A stretch of DNA of 64,000 nt. It comes from an uncultured Bacillota bacterium (GTDB lineage Bacteria; Bacillota; Dehalobacteriia; UBA7702). The stretch covers positions 1-64,000 of the forward strand of contig CAKUYE010000010.1 of assembly GCA_934702375.1 (NCBI GenBank). Direction: 5' to 3'. The position numbers and the translations under genes were made by a program. The notes under the pieces were generated by a model. The model ran no database searches and was not told the origin of the DNA. It saw nothing but the letters and a program-made list of their open reading frames with translations. This document shows, one piece after another, positions 25,151 to 36,400 of this stretch; position 1 is the first letter of the stretch, and each line of letters starts with the position of its first letter.

Positions 25151-25253
25151 GTATGATCGGAATCTCTTTCGGAAATCCTATAATTTATTTTGACATTGGA
25201 TTTTGTATGGCTTATAATAAAAATACAAAATTATCATGATGGGAGATTTTAAA

Positions 25254-26609
25254 ATGATGAGCTGCAACGATAAAGCTTGCCGTGGCTTTGGTGAAGATTA
25301 TAAAGAGTTTCTCTCTGTTGCCAAGACCGAAAGAGAATGTGTCGGTTATTTTGAAAATGAAGCAAAAAAACTGGGCTATCGCAATCTTGAAACGATCATT
25401 GCCGAAGGCGGTTCTTTGACCTTTGGTGATAAGGTGTATATAAAGGGGATGGAAAAATGTATCCTGCTTTTCCGTATCGGCAAAGACCTCATGGATGGGA
25501 TCAATATTGTGGCTTCTCATATTGACTCTCCTCGTCTGGATCTGAAGCAGAACCCCCTCTATGCCGATAGCGATCTGTTTTATCTCGATACCCATTATTA
25601 CGGCGGGATCAAAAAATATCAGTGGGTAGCGCTTCCGCTGGCTCTTCACGGTGTTGTGATGAAGAACAACGGCGAAAAAGTCGTAATCAATATCGGGGAA
25701 AAGGATGAAGATCCCGTTTTGTATATCAGTGATCTTCTGCCTCACCTCGCCGCAGAACAAATGGTAAAAAGCGGCCAGAAGGTTGTGGAAGGGGAAAAGC
25801 TGGATGTTCTCATCGGCAATCAGCCGGAAAACGGTGAAAAAGGTGATTCCAAAGATGCAACAGAGCGGATTCTCCCTCTGTTGAAGGAATATTATCAGAT
25901 CGAAAAAGAAGATTTCTTCTCGGCAGAATTGGAAATCGTTCCTGCGGGAAAAGCCCGGGATTGCGGCCTTGACCGCAGCTTGATCGTAGGCTACGGTCAT
26001 GATGATCGCTCCTGTGCCTATGCTGCTTTTCGCGCTTTTTGCGATGCCGCCGAAGGAGACAAGACCCTTTGCTGCATGCTGATGGATAAAGAAGAAATCG
26101 GCAGCAACGGTGCAACGGGGATGCAATCTTATTTCTATGAAAATGCTGTGAATGAGCTGCTTTATCTCACCGGCAAGGCTTCCACCGTTGCCCAGGGTCG
26201 GGTGATGCGCCGTTCCCGAGTGCTGTCCGCTGATGTCAGCGCAGCTTATGACCCCTGCTATGGTGAGGTTTTTGATAAACGCAACTGCGCCTATCTTGGC
26301 AAAGGCCCTGTTTTTAATAAATATACCGGCGCTCGGGGCAAATCCGGCTCCAACGATGCCAACGCAGAGTATCTGGCGGTCATCCGCAAGATACTCCATG
26401 ACGATGATGTGACCTTCCAGTCGGCGGAATTGGGGAAAGTAGATGCCGGTGGCGGTGGCACCATTGCTTATATGGCTGCCCGTTATTGCATGGAAGTCGT
26501 GGATTGCGGCATTGCTGTTTTAAGTATGCATGCCCCCTTTGAAGTTATCAGTAAAGCGGACCTTTATGAAACTTTCCGTTGCTATCGTACCTTCTTTGAA
26601 AAAGCCTGA
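25254..26609 (+). CDS. M18 family aminopeptidase
   Basis: 451 residues from ATG 25254 (GGGAGA 8 nt upstream). Motifs are ASHIDSPRLDLK (zinc ligand His and Asp), MDKEEIGSNGATG (catalytic Glu and ligand), RSRVLSADVSAAYDP, and the C-terminal AVLSMHAPFEVISKADLYET (ligand His). It is a cytoplasmic dodecameric aminopeptidase that releases acidic or neutral N-terminal residues. No neighbour suggests a dedicated role. Confidence 0.9.
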   Translation: MMSCNDKACRGFGEDYKEFLSVAKTERECVGYFENEAKKLGYRNLETIIAEGGSLTFGDKVYIKGMEKCILLFRIGKDLMDGINIVASHIDSPRLDLKQNPLYADSDLFYLDTHYYGGIKKYQWVALPLALHGVVMKNNGEKVVINIGEKDEDPVLYISDLLPHLAAEQMVKSGQKVVEGEKLDVLIGNQPENGEKGDSKDATERILPLLKEYYQIEKEDFFSAELEIVPAGKARDCGLDRSLIVGYGHDDRSCAYAAFRAFCDAAEGDKTLCCMLMDKEEIGSNGATGMQSYFYENAVNELLYLTGKASTVAQGRVMRRSRVLSADVSAAYDPCYGEVFDKRNCAYLGKGPVFNKYTGARGKSGSNDANAEYLAVIRKILHDDDVTFQSAELGKVDAGGGGTIAYMAARYCMEVVDCGIAVLSMHAPFEVISKADLYETFRCYRTFFEKA

Positions 26610-26626
26610 GGGCAAAGGATTCGTAT

Positions 26627-27331
26627 ATGAGTGCTTTTGTTACTTTTGACCATGTGAAAAAAGTATACCGTATGGGGGAAGTTGCCATTGAGGCCTTGCG
26701 GGATGTCTCCTTTGAAATTGAAAAAGGGGAAATTTGTGTGATCGTTGGTGCTTCCGGTGCCGGAAAAACCACGTTGCTGAACATTCTCGGCGGCATGGAT
26801 ACACTGACCGATGGCCATGTTTACCTGGACGGAAAGGATATTTCTGCCTACAATAAACGGCAGCTTACCGAATATCGCCGCTATGATATCGGCTTTGTCT
26901 TTCAGTTTTACAATCTGGTGCAAAACCTCACGGCGTTGGAAAATGTTTCTTTGGCGGCTCAGATCTGTAAAGATCCTTTAGACAGCGCTGAAGTGTTGTG
27001 TCGGGTGGGATTGGAAGATCGTATGGATAATTTCCCTGCCCAGCTTTCCGGCGGGGAGCAGCAAAGGGTGGCCATTGCCCGGGCTTTGGCAAAAAATCCC
27101 AAGCTGCTTCTTTGTGATGAACCCACCGGTGCTTTAGATTACCAGACCGGGAAATCCATTTTGAAATTACTTCAGGATACCGGCCGCAAAACCGGTATGA
27201 CGGTGGTGATCATTACCCATAATCAGGCGCTTACAGCCATGGCGGATCGCGTTATCCATGTGAAAAACGGAACGGTCCTTTCCGAAGAAAAAAACAGTTC
27301 CATCATCCCGGTGGAAGAACTGGAATGGTGA
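26627..27331 (+). CDS. ABC transporter ATP-binding protein (MacB/LolD class)
   Basis: 234 residues. Walker A GASGAGKTT, Q-loop QFYNLVQNLTALEN, signature LSGGEQQRVAIARAL, Walker B LLLCDEPTGALD, and H-loop ITHNQ. It pairs with the FtsX-type permease 6 nt downstream. Exports or extracts substrates from the membrane by mechanotransmission. Confidence 0.93.
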   Translation: MSAFVTFDHVKKVYRMGEVAIEALRDVSFEIEKGEICVIVGASGAGKTTLLNILGGMDTLTDGHVYLDGKDISAYNKRQLTEYRRYDIGFVFQFYNLVQNLTALENVSLAAQICKDPLDSAEVLCRVGLEDRMDNFPAQLSGGEQQRVAIARALAKNPKLLLCDEPTGALDYQTGKSILKLLQDTGRKTGMTVVIITHNQALTAMADRVIHVKNGTVLSEEKNSSIIPVEELEW

Positions 27332-27337
27332 TGAGGT

Positions 27338-30298
27338 ATGCTGAAAAGATCAACTTTTCGTGAAATAAAAGATAGCCTTGGCCGTTTTTTAGCCATCCTT
27401 GCCATTGTTGCCCTTGGGGTAGGTTTCTTTGCCGGCCTTAAGGTTACCAAAGAAGCGATGTTGGAAACGACGGAGTCATATCTTAATGAGGAAAATTTTT
27501 ACGATTTCCAGATTCAGTCAACCCTGAGCCTGACCGAAGAGGACCGCGTTGCTTTTGCCGGGGTAAAGGGAGTGGCCGATGCCGAAGGGGATATTTCTTA
27601 TCCTGCATTGTATCACCTGGAAAACGATGATTCTGAGGCGGTTATGGTATTTCATCGGTTGCCGGAAACGATTAACAAAGTCTCCTTAAAAAAAGGACGA
27701 CTTCCCAACGACGCCGAAGAATGTGCCGTAGATTATGCCTTGCTTGGAGATATCCGGCTGGGCGACGTGATCACGCTGACAGAAAATAATGAAAAAGAAA
27801 CGCTGGATGCTTTTGCACAAAAGAAATATACGGTAGTGGGATTTGTATCCTCTCCGCTGTATCTTAATTTCGAGCGGGGTAATACCTCTCTCGGCAACGG
27901 GTCGGTGAAGGGCTTTGCCTATTTAAGCGAAGAAGGCTTTGATACCGATTATTATACTTCGATATATCTTACGCTAAAGCAGCACGAACCCATTTATTCC
28001 GATGCCTATGACCACTTGGCTGATAAATATCAAAAGACACTGGAAAATCTGGCGGAAGAACGCGGCCAACTGCGTTATGATGAGATTGTAGGGGAAGCAA
28101 AGGATTCCCTTGCCGAGGGACAAGTGGAATATGACCGGAATTATCAAAAATACCGCAGTGAAAAGGCCTCTGCTCAAAAAGAGCTCCAAAGCAGCTATGC
28201 TCAGCTCCGGGAAGGCAGCAGCCAACTGAAAGCCGGAGAAGATGAGCTTACTCAAAAGCAAGAGGAACTGAACGCCTCCCTTGAACAGGTAACGGAGGGA
28301 TTAACCGCCGTTGGAGAACAACGCAGTCAATTGGAAGCTGCAAAGGAAACCATGGCGGAAGAAGACTATGCCGCAGCCGTTGCGCAGCTGGATTCCACGG
28401 AGGAAGCGCTGCAGCAGCAAAAGGCGCAGATCGAAGGCGGTTTGGAACAGGTTTCTGCCGGATTGACGGCCCTTGCCGAGGAGAAGAATCGTCTGGAGGG
28501 AGGGTATCGCCAATATTATGCCGGAAAGGCCAAAGCCGAAGCCGGTTTTCGGGATGCTGAGTCTCAGTTGGCAGATGCCCAAAAGAAACTGGATGATGCC
28601 GCGGCGGAAATTGAAGATATCGCAACTGCCGATACTTATGTTTTAGGCCGGGATACCAATACCGGATATCTTTGCTTTGAAAGTGATGCGGAGATCGTGA
28701 ATAGCATTGCCAAGGTTTTTCCGGTATTCTTTTTCCTTGTTGCAGCCTTGGTTTGCATGACAACGATGTCTCGTATGGTGGATGAACAGCGCACACAGAT
28801 CGGTATTCTTAAGGCCTTGGGGTACCGCAACGGTGCCATTGCTGGGAAGTTTCTTTTTTATGCCGGCAGCGCGGCTTTCCTTGGTTGTGCAATCGGCTTT
28901 TTCGGCGGCTGCTATCTTTTCCCCAAGGTGATCTGGTATGCATATGGCATGACGTATGATTTCAATGCCCATTTGCGTTATGTTATCAATGTACCTTTGG
29001 GCCTGCTTTGTCTGGGCGTTTCGCTGTTATGCTCCATGGGGGTTGCCCTCTACTGCTGCCTTGATGAACTGCGGGAAGTTCCTGCTCAGCTGATTCGTCC
29101 CAAGGCCCCGAAAAACGGAAAGCGGATTTTGCTGGAGCGGTTCACCTTTTTCTGGTCCCGTCTGGGATTTCTGTATAAAGTTTCCTTCCGCAACATCTTT
29201 CGGTATAAAAAACGCTTTTTTATGATGGTGGTAGGCATCAGCGGCTGTACCGCTTTGCTCCTTGCCGGTTTGGGCATCCAGGATACCATTAAAAATGTGG
29301 TAAATTTTCAGTACGATGAGATTCAGCTGTTTGATTACAGCGTGACTTTTGATGAAGATATGGATGCCGATGCCCAACAATCGTTTTTGGACGATTATCG
29401 CAAAGATCTGGAGGAAGTTCTCTTTGTTCATCAGGGGAGCTATGACCTGATTTACGGAAGAGAAACGAAAGCTGTTAACATTGTGATTGCAGAAGATAAA
29501 CGTTTTCCGGATTTTGTCAGCCTTCATCGTCACGATGGTACGGAAATCTCCTATCCTCGAGCCGGGGAAGTGGTGATCTGTAAAAATCTGGCTGATGAAT
29601 ATCATTTGAAAGTTGGCGATACCGTGACTTTTCGTAATGAGGACCATCGCGAAATGACCGCTGCCGTCAGTGATATCTGCGAAAACTTCATCTATAACTA
29701 TGTTTACGCCGCCTCTGCCGATTATGAAAAGGGGTTTGGCACTGTTCCCACTGTAAAAACCGCTTATGTTGATGTGGGTACCGATGATGTGGATTCCATT
29801 TACCAATCGTCGGCAAAGGTTCTTGGAGATGACCGTGTGCTGACGGTGGGTGTGAATGATGAGATGCGCCAGCGGGTCAACAATATGATGGAAAGTCTGA
29901 ACTATGTTGTGCTGCTGGTAATCTTTTCCGCCGGAGCTTTGGCGTTTATCGTGTTGTACAATCTCACCAATATCAATATCCGGGAGCGGATGCGGGAGAT
30001 TGCCACCATTAAAGTCTTGGGCTTTTTCCCTCGGGAAACCTCTCTCTATGTTTTTCGGGAAAATGTGTTTCTTACCGCCATCAGTGCTGTCTGCGGTTTG
30101 TTTCTTGGCCGTCTCCTGCTCAATTTTATCATCAGTAAGATCCAGAATGATCTGATCTATTTTGATCCTCGTATCTCGGTTCTCAGCTATGTTCTTGCCG
30201 TGGTACTCACCTTCGTCTTTGCACTGCTGGTAAATCTAGTCATGACAAGAAAGCTGGAAAAAATCAGCATGGTAGAGTCTCTGAAATCTATTGAGTAA
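27338..30298 (+). CDS. FtsX-like ABC permease with long coiled coil
   Basis: 986 residues. The first membrane span is at about 16-37. A large extracytoplasmic region follows, with a Glu/Gln/Ala-rich coiled coil at about 255-430. FtsX domains lie at about 460-570 (three spans, MVDEQRTQIGILKALGY) and about 860-975 (RMREIATIKVLGFFP). A span near 625-645 separates the halves. The unusually long coiled-coil stalk is shared with putative antimicrobial peptide or lipoprotein exporters. Substrate unknown. Confidence 0.88.
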   Translation: MLKRSTFREIKDSLGRFLAILAIVALGVGFFAGLKVTKEAMLETTESYLNEENFYDFQIQSTLSLTEEDRVAFAGVKGVADAEGDISYPALYHLENDDSEAVMVFHRLPETINKVSLKKGRLPNDAEECAVDYALLGDIRLGDVITLTENNEKETLDAFAQKKYTVVGFVSSPLYLNFERGNTSLGNGSVKGFAYLSEEGFDTDYYTSIYLTLKQHEPIYSDAYDHLADKYQKTLENLAEERGQLRYDEIVGEAKDSLAEGQVEYDRNYQKYRSEKASAQKELQSSYAQLREGSSQLKAGEDELTQKQEELNASLEQVTEGLTAVGEQRSQLEAAKETMAEEDYAAAVAQLDSTEEALQQQKAQIEGGLEQVSAGLTALAEEKNRLEGGYRQYYAGKAKAEAGFRDAESQLADAQKKLDDAAAEIEDIATADTYVLGRDTNTGYLCFESDAEIVNSIAKVFPVFFFLVAALVCMTTMSRMVDEQRTQIGILKALGYRNGAIAGKFLFYAGSAAFLGCAIGFFGGCYLFPKVIWYAYGMTYDFNAHLRYVINVPLGLLCLGVSLLCSMGVALYCCLDELREVPAQLIRPKAPKNGKRILLERFTFFWSRLGFLYKVSFRNIFRYKKRFFMMVVGISGCTALLLAGLGIQDTIKNVVNFQYDEIQLFDYSVTFDEDMDADAQQSFLDDYRKDLEEVLFVHQGSYDLIYGRETKAVNIVIAEDKRFPDFVSLHRHDGTEISYPRAGEVVICKNLADEYHLKVGDTVTFRNEDHREMTAAVSDICENFIYNYVYAASADYEKGFGTVPTVKTAYVDVGTDDVDSIYQSSAKVLGDDRVLTVGVNDEMRQRVNNMMESLNYVVLLVIFSAGALAFIVLYNLTNINIRERMREIATIKVLGFFPRETSLYVFRENVFLTAISAVCGLFLGRLLLNFIISKIQNDLIYFDPRISVLSYVLAVVLTFVFALLVNLVMTRKLEKISMVESLKSIE

Positions 30299-30341
30299 AT
30301 GATGCTGAAAGAACAATAAAATTGCGTTATCATTGCTATCG

Positions 30342-30376
30342 AAACACCTGCCGGGTCAGTTCCCGGCAGGTGTTTT
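30342..30376 (+). terminator. terminator of the ABC transporter operon
   Basis: AAACACCTGCCGGG/CCCGGCAGGTGTTTT hairpin. The polyvalent remnant begins within about 15 nt of its end. Confidence 0.85.
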
Positions 30377-30388
30377 AGTGTCGTATTT

Positions 30389-30472
30389 TCCTTAAAGAGT
30401 AAGAATCCTGTTGCCCAGATCCTTGCTCATGAGCTTACCCACTCCATTGAGGGAACGGCGTATTACGAGCAG
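30389..30472 (+). pseudogene. truncated metallopeptidase-like N-terminal remnant of the polyvalent gene
   Basis: In frame with the giant ORF, this segment encodes SLKSKNPVAQILAHELTHSI and then EGTAYYEQ. AHELTHS is an HExxH zincin motif. No ATG, GTG or TTG lies in frame between the upstream stop (30317-30319) and ATG 30473. The motif is therefore probably untranslated, and the gene has been cut in front of it. Confidence 0.65.
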
Positions 30473-33400
30473 ATGAAGAAGCTTGTATTTAAATACTATC
30501 GTTCCAGCTTGACGGAAGCCCAGGCCAATGTAAAATGGACTTACGAAGGGCAAGTGAAGAGCATTGACGATATTAACAGTGAAGTGATGGCGGAATTCTT
30601 TGAAAAGAAGGGCATCACGGATACGGAAACGCTGCGCTCTATCGTGAAGGAGAACCGGAGCTTCGCTGAAAAGTTTGTGGATTGGTTGAATCGTGTTATC
30701 CAGCGTATTACCGGTACAAAGGAACAACGATTCCTTTTGAAGGTGCGGAATCAGTGGAAGAAAGCACTGCGTGAGGTGAAGGAGGACATAAAAAATACAC
30801 CTGCCGAAGCGGGTGTGGAAACACGTAAATTTTCTCTTAGGGAGCAGAAAATCCCGAAAACATGGAAAGAACTTGTTGACGGTAGGAAAGTTAAGGTCGT
30901 ATCTTTGGACGATACGCCGCATTTTGAGGGCAATACCGCTGGTGAAAAAAGGAGCAATTTAATATCGGAGCTAGATAAACGTCAAGTGTTTGATGAGCCT
31001 CACTTTAACAGTGACACTGGAACTATGATATTTGTTATGAGATCGGGCGTGCGTCATTCGTTGGAAAATTTGAGCGCCAGAACGCTTGCAACTTTGTATC
31101 ATGTTTCAGATGTAGTCCGGCATGCAGTATTTATCGGTCGCGGCAGAAAGGGCGATGAAGGCAAAACTTATAAAACCTATGCTTTTGTAGCTGCTGCCCA
31201 ACAGAAAGGTGTTGGCATATATCCCATTAAAGTAATTGTGCGGGAATATAAAATAGGAGGCGGGGTACTTCCGCCCAATGTAAAAGCTTACTTCGAACAG
31301 CATCTTGAAATGGAAGCTTATGCGCGCTTTTATGATGCATCTGTTGTGATTGCTGAGATCGAAGAGGATGACACACCTATTGTGACTGCGAAAAAAGAAG
31401 AAGCAGACGATCACAATGGGGTCTATCCAAAATCGGACGACGCTCCCACTACGCCTGCTTCTGCAATAAGTTTAGCAGAATTGCTGGAGCCTGTCAAGAA
31501 CGAATTGAGGGAATATTTGCCGAAAGATGCTTTTTCTGGTGATGCACGGTATTCTGTCAGTGAAAAAGATGGCTCGGAACGTATTAGCGATAATGTTGGA
31601 TCGGAAGTATCCTTCAGCGTTACGAAAGACGATGCTTTGTTTGAAAAAGCTGTTAACAGGAATGCCAAATTGCAGAATGTATCGGACAGCGTATTGAATG
31701 AAGCCGGTCGAGTGCGGGAAGCAATCAAAGCTTTGTATCAGGATAAATTCATTGCCGATGAAATGAGCAAAGGGTCTACGAGGCAGAAGAACGGTTCCTA
31801 TGGCGTGTCCTTTGAAAACACAACGATTTGCTCTCGATCTTTGGCGTTGGAATCTATTGTTGAAGCGGTGGCGAAAAAAATCGGCAGGCCTTTGAACGAG
31901 AGGGAATCGATTATCGTTGCTCAGGAATTCATGCAGTATTCCCCGAATCCGGAGTGCCTCTACTGTTACCAAGCGAATGCTAAAAGAGGATTTGAGAATG
32001 CCCTTAATACGTATCTGGAGTATCGAAAGGCAGCCATTGAGCGGTATCGCCAAGGGATGAGCTTTGAAGAAAACCTCGATGCTCATCTTCGCTCCGGACG
32101 AAGCAAGAGTGCGCGAACAGCGAGACAGGAAGCGCGAGTCAGAACATGGATTCGAATCGCAGAGAACGGTATTCCGAAGGCTCCTGCGATTTATTTTACA
32201 AGCCCAAAGGCAATTGATGATGCGATTGCGGATCCGAAGATTCCGAAAGCAATTAAAGATCAGCTGAAAGATGCAAGGAAATTTGCGCAGGATGCATCAA
32301 GAGCACATAAAAGAATGTACTACGCTGCGTATAATGGCGAGATATTAAAGATCAAGCAGAGTAAGATTGAGGAATGGAACGGAGAATACGGAATCCGGAT
32401 GTACTCCTTCTCTGACTTTTCGCCTGCCTTTATCTTGGAGAATATGCAGATGGTGACCGATGCTGCTGTTAGAGGCGCGAAAATGCTGGCATATACCAAG
32501 GAAGCGGATTTCGTTAATATCTTTGGTTCGACCGGCATGGCAATTAATATATCTGTGGCCGGATACGAAAGCAACGGTGAATTCATTTGCGATGGCATGC
32601 AGGGGATGGAATGGGAAGAAGCAAAAGCCCTTCGAAATAAATATCCTGCAGCAGGTGTCGCTTATGTTGCCAAGAACGACCGCGAAGTTGAATGGGCGAT
32701 GGATCAGGAATGGATCGATACGGTAATTCCTTTTCATATCTCTTCCGGATCGGCATCGATGGCGGAAGCTATGAACTGGCAAAATTATACTCAGATTCAA
32801 AGCGAAAAAGCCAAGGACGGCGGCAGCGTAACAAAGCTGGAGCATCAATCGGTTTATCCTCCGGAACACCTGAACAACAAGGACACATACCTTGCCAAAT
32901 GCGAAGAATACGGTCTTGTTCCGAAGTTTGAGCGGTGGATCGATCATCCCGGCTATATGAAACTGGTGAACGAAACACGGCTTGCTACTAACGAAATGGA
33001 GGCGGTACAGCCTGTATTCAATGAAGAGGCGGCAAAGGATTGTCTCAATGAATTTACCGGATACGATCAGCCGGTAGGCGGCTCGGAAAGAGCGAACAAC
33101 TTCGTTGTTGATTCTATCGGGAATACTCTTTCGGAAAAAGGCGAGGGGAAGAAAAAGCGGTATTCGCTTAGCTCCGTGAAGCCTGTAGAGCCTTCTTCCG
33201 GGAAGTGGGAGCGTGGAATCACCTTTGATGAGTTAAAAGCGATGCATCCGGATGCATACGATATCGTGGTGGATGAGGCGGAGAAACGCAATCCAACACA
33301 GATCCGAGGTACGGTAAGTACTTATCGGAAAATCTACAATATGTTAAAGGCTGGCAATTTTAAAGGAACGATCCTTGATGCTAGCAGTGGCCTTGGCTAC

Positions 33401-36400
33401 GGAACGAAAGCCGGTATCGAAGAATATGGCTTTGATGTTGAGGATATCGAGCCGTACCCTGATGCAAAGTACCAACCGAAATATACGGATTATTCTAAGC
33501 TGCATAAACAGTACGATGTAATTATTAGCAATGCTGTTTTAAACGTTGTAACTCAAGATGTGCGAGATAATCTTGTTGTTAAGATGGGGGAACTTTTGGC
33601 TCCCGGTGGCAAGATGTTTGTCAACGTCAGAGGAAAAGAAGTACTCGAAAACAAGACAAATGATGTAATTGACCGGGATAATCGGGAAGTGTACGTTGCC
33701 TCTACCGGTAGCTATCAGAAGGGCTTTACCAAGGAAGAATTACGGGCATATTTGGAAGATGCTCTTGGTGAAGGATACACAGTGAATACCGGCGTGAAGT
33801 TTGGCGGGGTTTCTGCTGTTGTGACGAAAAGTAACGTCCGGTATTCTGTTGCCAAAACCACAGATGGCCGGAACTGCGTTTTTGCCGATAGCGATATCTT
33901 ATACAAGGGTAGATTAAATGGCAAAACAGAAGTTCAGGCGGTTGCGGATGCTATTGCGAGTATTGTTGGCAATGATTATACTGTATTGTCTACCGGCAAT
34001 GTGACATACATTGGGAAGGATTTGCCGGGAGAATACTTGTATTCAGAGTCTGCGAAAAGACTAATCAAGGCAAAAGGGAACAGATCTAAAGCAAAGAAAC
34101 TTGCAGCCGGTCATCTGGGAGAGCTTATAGAAATTGCAGTTAATCAGAAATGGCAACAAAACCATAAGAAGAAGCATAGGACTGATTCTCAACGTGGTTG
34201 GCTACGCTATGACGTTCATTTTGCGGTACCTGTCTTGAATAAAAAGCGAAAAATGACCGATGCCAAAGTGTACGATGCTACGTTGCTTGTTCGTATGGAT
34301 GCGGATGGAAAAGATTATCTGTATGATATGATTGACGTAAAAAATAGCACCTTGCTTGTGGAGCCTTCTTCCTTACGGAAGTTGATTGCCTCTTGGAACA
34401 AGAGACAACAGCCCATCATAGGCGCTGCAAATAGCAGCGCGAAGCAAGGTGCTATTAATAATAACAGTATATCTGATTCCGGCAAAGATGTCAATGAAAA
34501 ACATTCCATTACCAAAAAAAGTCAGCAGCAGGCTGCATCTGCTTTGGTGGCGGAGCTGAAAGAAAGCCTTGGTCAACGTAAGACCGGTCAGAAGGAATTG
34601 AACGCTTTGCTGAAGTCGATCAAAGATAAAATCCTCGATACCGGGGCATATTCTTACTCCGATGTCGAGGATGTATTGGAGCAGGCATACAGTACCGGCG
34701 GTGAAATGGAAGCAATGACGGATGACATTGCCGAAGCAAAGGAATATCTGAAAGGACAGCGTATCTATATCCCTGAAGATGTACGGTCGGATGTAGGATT
34801 AAACGGCAGCCTGAGCGCCTCTAACCGAAAGATGGTCGGGAACCGCACCTCCTTCACTACGGATGATTCCGTGGAAGGGATTGATGTATTTTACCGTGAG
34901 ATCTCGGCAGAATTTCCTTCCTTGTTCCCTGCAGATATCTACGATGCTTCGGAGCAGGCGAAGCTGATTTATGGCATCGCTACTGCTTCGGATCGCTTTG
35001 TATCTTTTGAACAGTTGGATAATGAAGCGGAAAAAGAAGGGGCAAAACCGGAAGAGTTGATCTACGAGACCATGCGGAAGGATATTGAGGACACCTTTAA
35101 AAGCTTGGCACGGTTGAATGCCTACGATGAAGCGAAGCCTCAAAAGCAAAAGGAATCTTCCAAAAAGAACGATGCGGAAAAGCAGAGGATTAAGGATGAA
35201 GAAGGTACGATGCGTACCTTTGATAAAATCCGCGCTGCCGATCGGAAGCAGCGAATCAAGGAAGATCAGGAAGCTCTGCGGCTCTTCGATAAGCTCATGC
35301 GGGAGAAAGATCGAAACTTTGAAGCCCTGGATCATAGCTGGAAGGTGAAAACGGCGCGATTAGTAAAGAAGCATAAAAAAGAGCTTGACAAAGAGCTGGA
35401 GCGCACCACAAAAGAGGTAAACGAAGCCAGAGATAAGCGGGAAAAGGAAGTGGCGGAGAGCTACGATAAAATCATTCGTGATTACGAAAGAGGCCGGATC
35501 AAGGATGAGGAAAGAGCCTTGAAGCTTTTCGATAAAATTCTTGCCGAGGATGAAGCTTTGGCTTTGGAATTTTTGGAAATCGGTGATTTCCGCAATGTAG
35601 ATCGGGTTGTGGCCTTTTATGACCGCATTTTAAAATCGGAAAGAGCGAAAGCCGAAACGAAGCGGAAAGCCGAAGAAGCTTTGAAGCGCCGGGAAGAAGT
35701 GATGAAATCTCGGGCGAAAGATCGCGCTGCTCATAAGGAGCGCATGGAAAAGGCGAAGGAAATGCTGCGGGAATCCAATAAGGCTGCCAGAGCTAATATT
35801 CCCAAAGGATCGCGGCGGGATATGTATCTGAAGAACCGCAGCTCTCAGAAGGTTGCAAAGGGTTTTGTCGGGGATATCCTAAATGTCTTGATGCGCATTG
35901 AAGAAGGGTTTTTGACGGAGAATGATATTTCCGTAATCAAAAACTCCAAAGGGCAGGAAATAGAGGTTGTCTTTGACGAAAACGGCCAGATTCTCTACGA
36001 ACGGAAGCCGGGGATGGAGCATTGGGATATCTCTACCCGCGTTAACGAATTGACTCCCGGTCTTGCGCTGGTGTACGAGGCGGAACAGCAGGGGATTGAC
36101 GGAGATCAATTCTATACGATTTACGCGGCTCTTAAAGGGCAAGTGCCGGATACGCCTATTAAGGGATTGAGAAATGTTACCACCAAAAAAGCAAAACAGA
36201 TGCGGTACATTAACAGCCTTGACCTTACGGCGCGGCAAAAGAATTTCCTTTATCTGGATGTGTGCAACTTTTATTCGGACGGTATGCCGTTGTTTCAAGA
36301 CGGCGGCACTAATAAAGCCGTGAAGGGGAACCGCAGAGGGCGGCTGACAAGAATGCTGGATGAAATTGCCTTGGATATGTATGCAGGCAATACCATTGAA

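Noticed and set aside
30361..30400. Copy of the tRNA-Val 3' end as left attachment site
   Set aside because: No stretch near the left breakpoint resembles the 3' end of the tRNA at 40527-40550.
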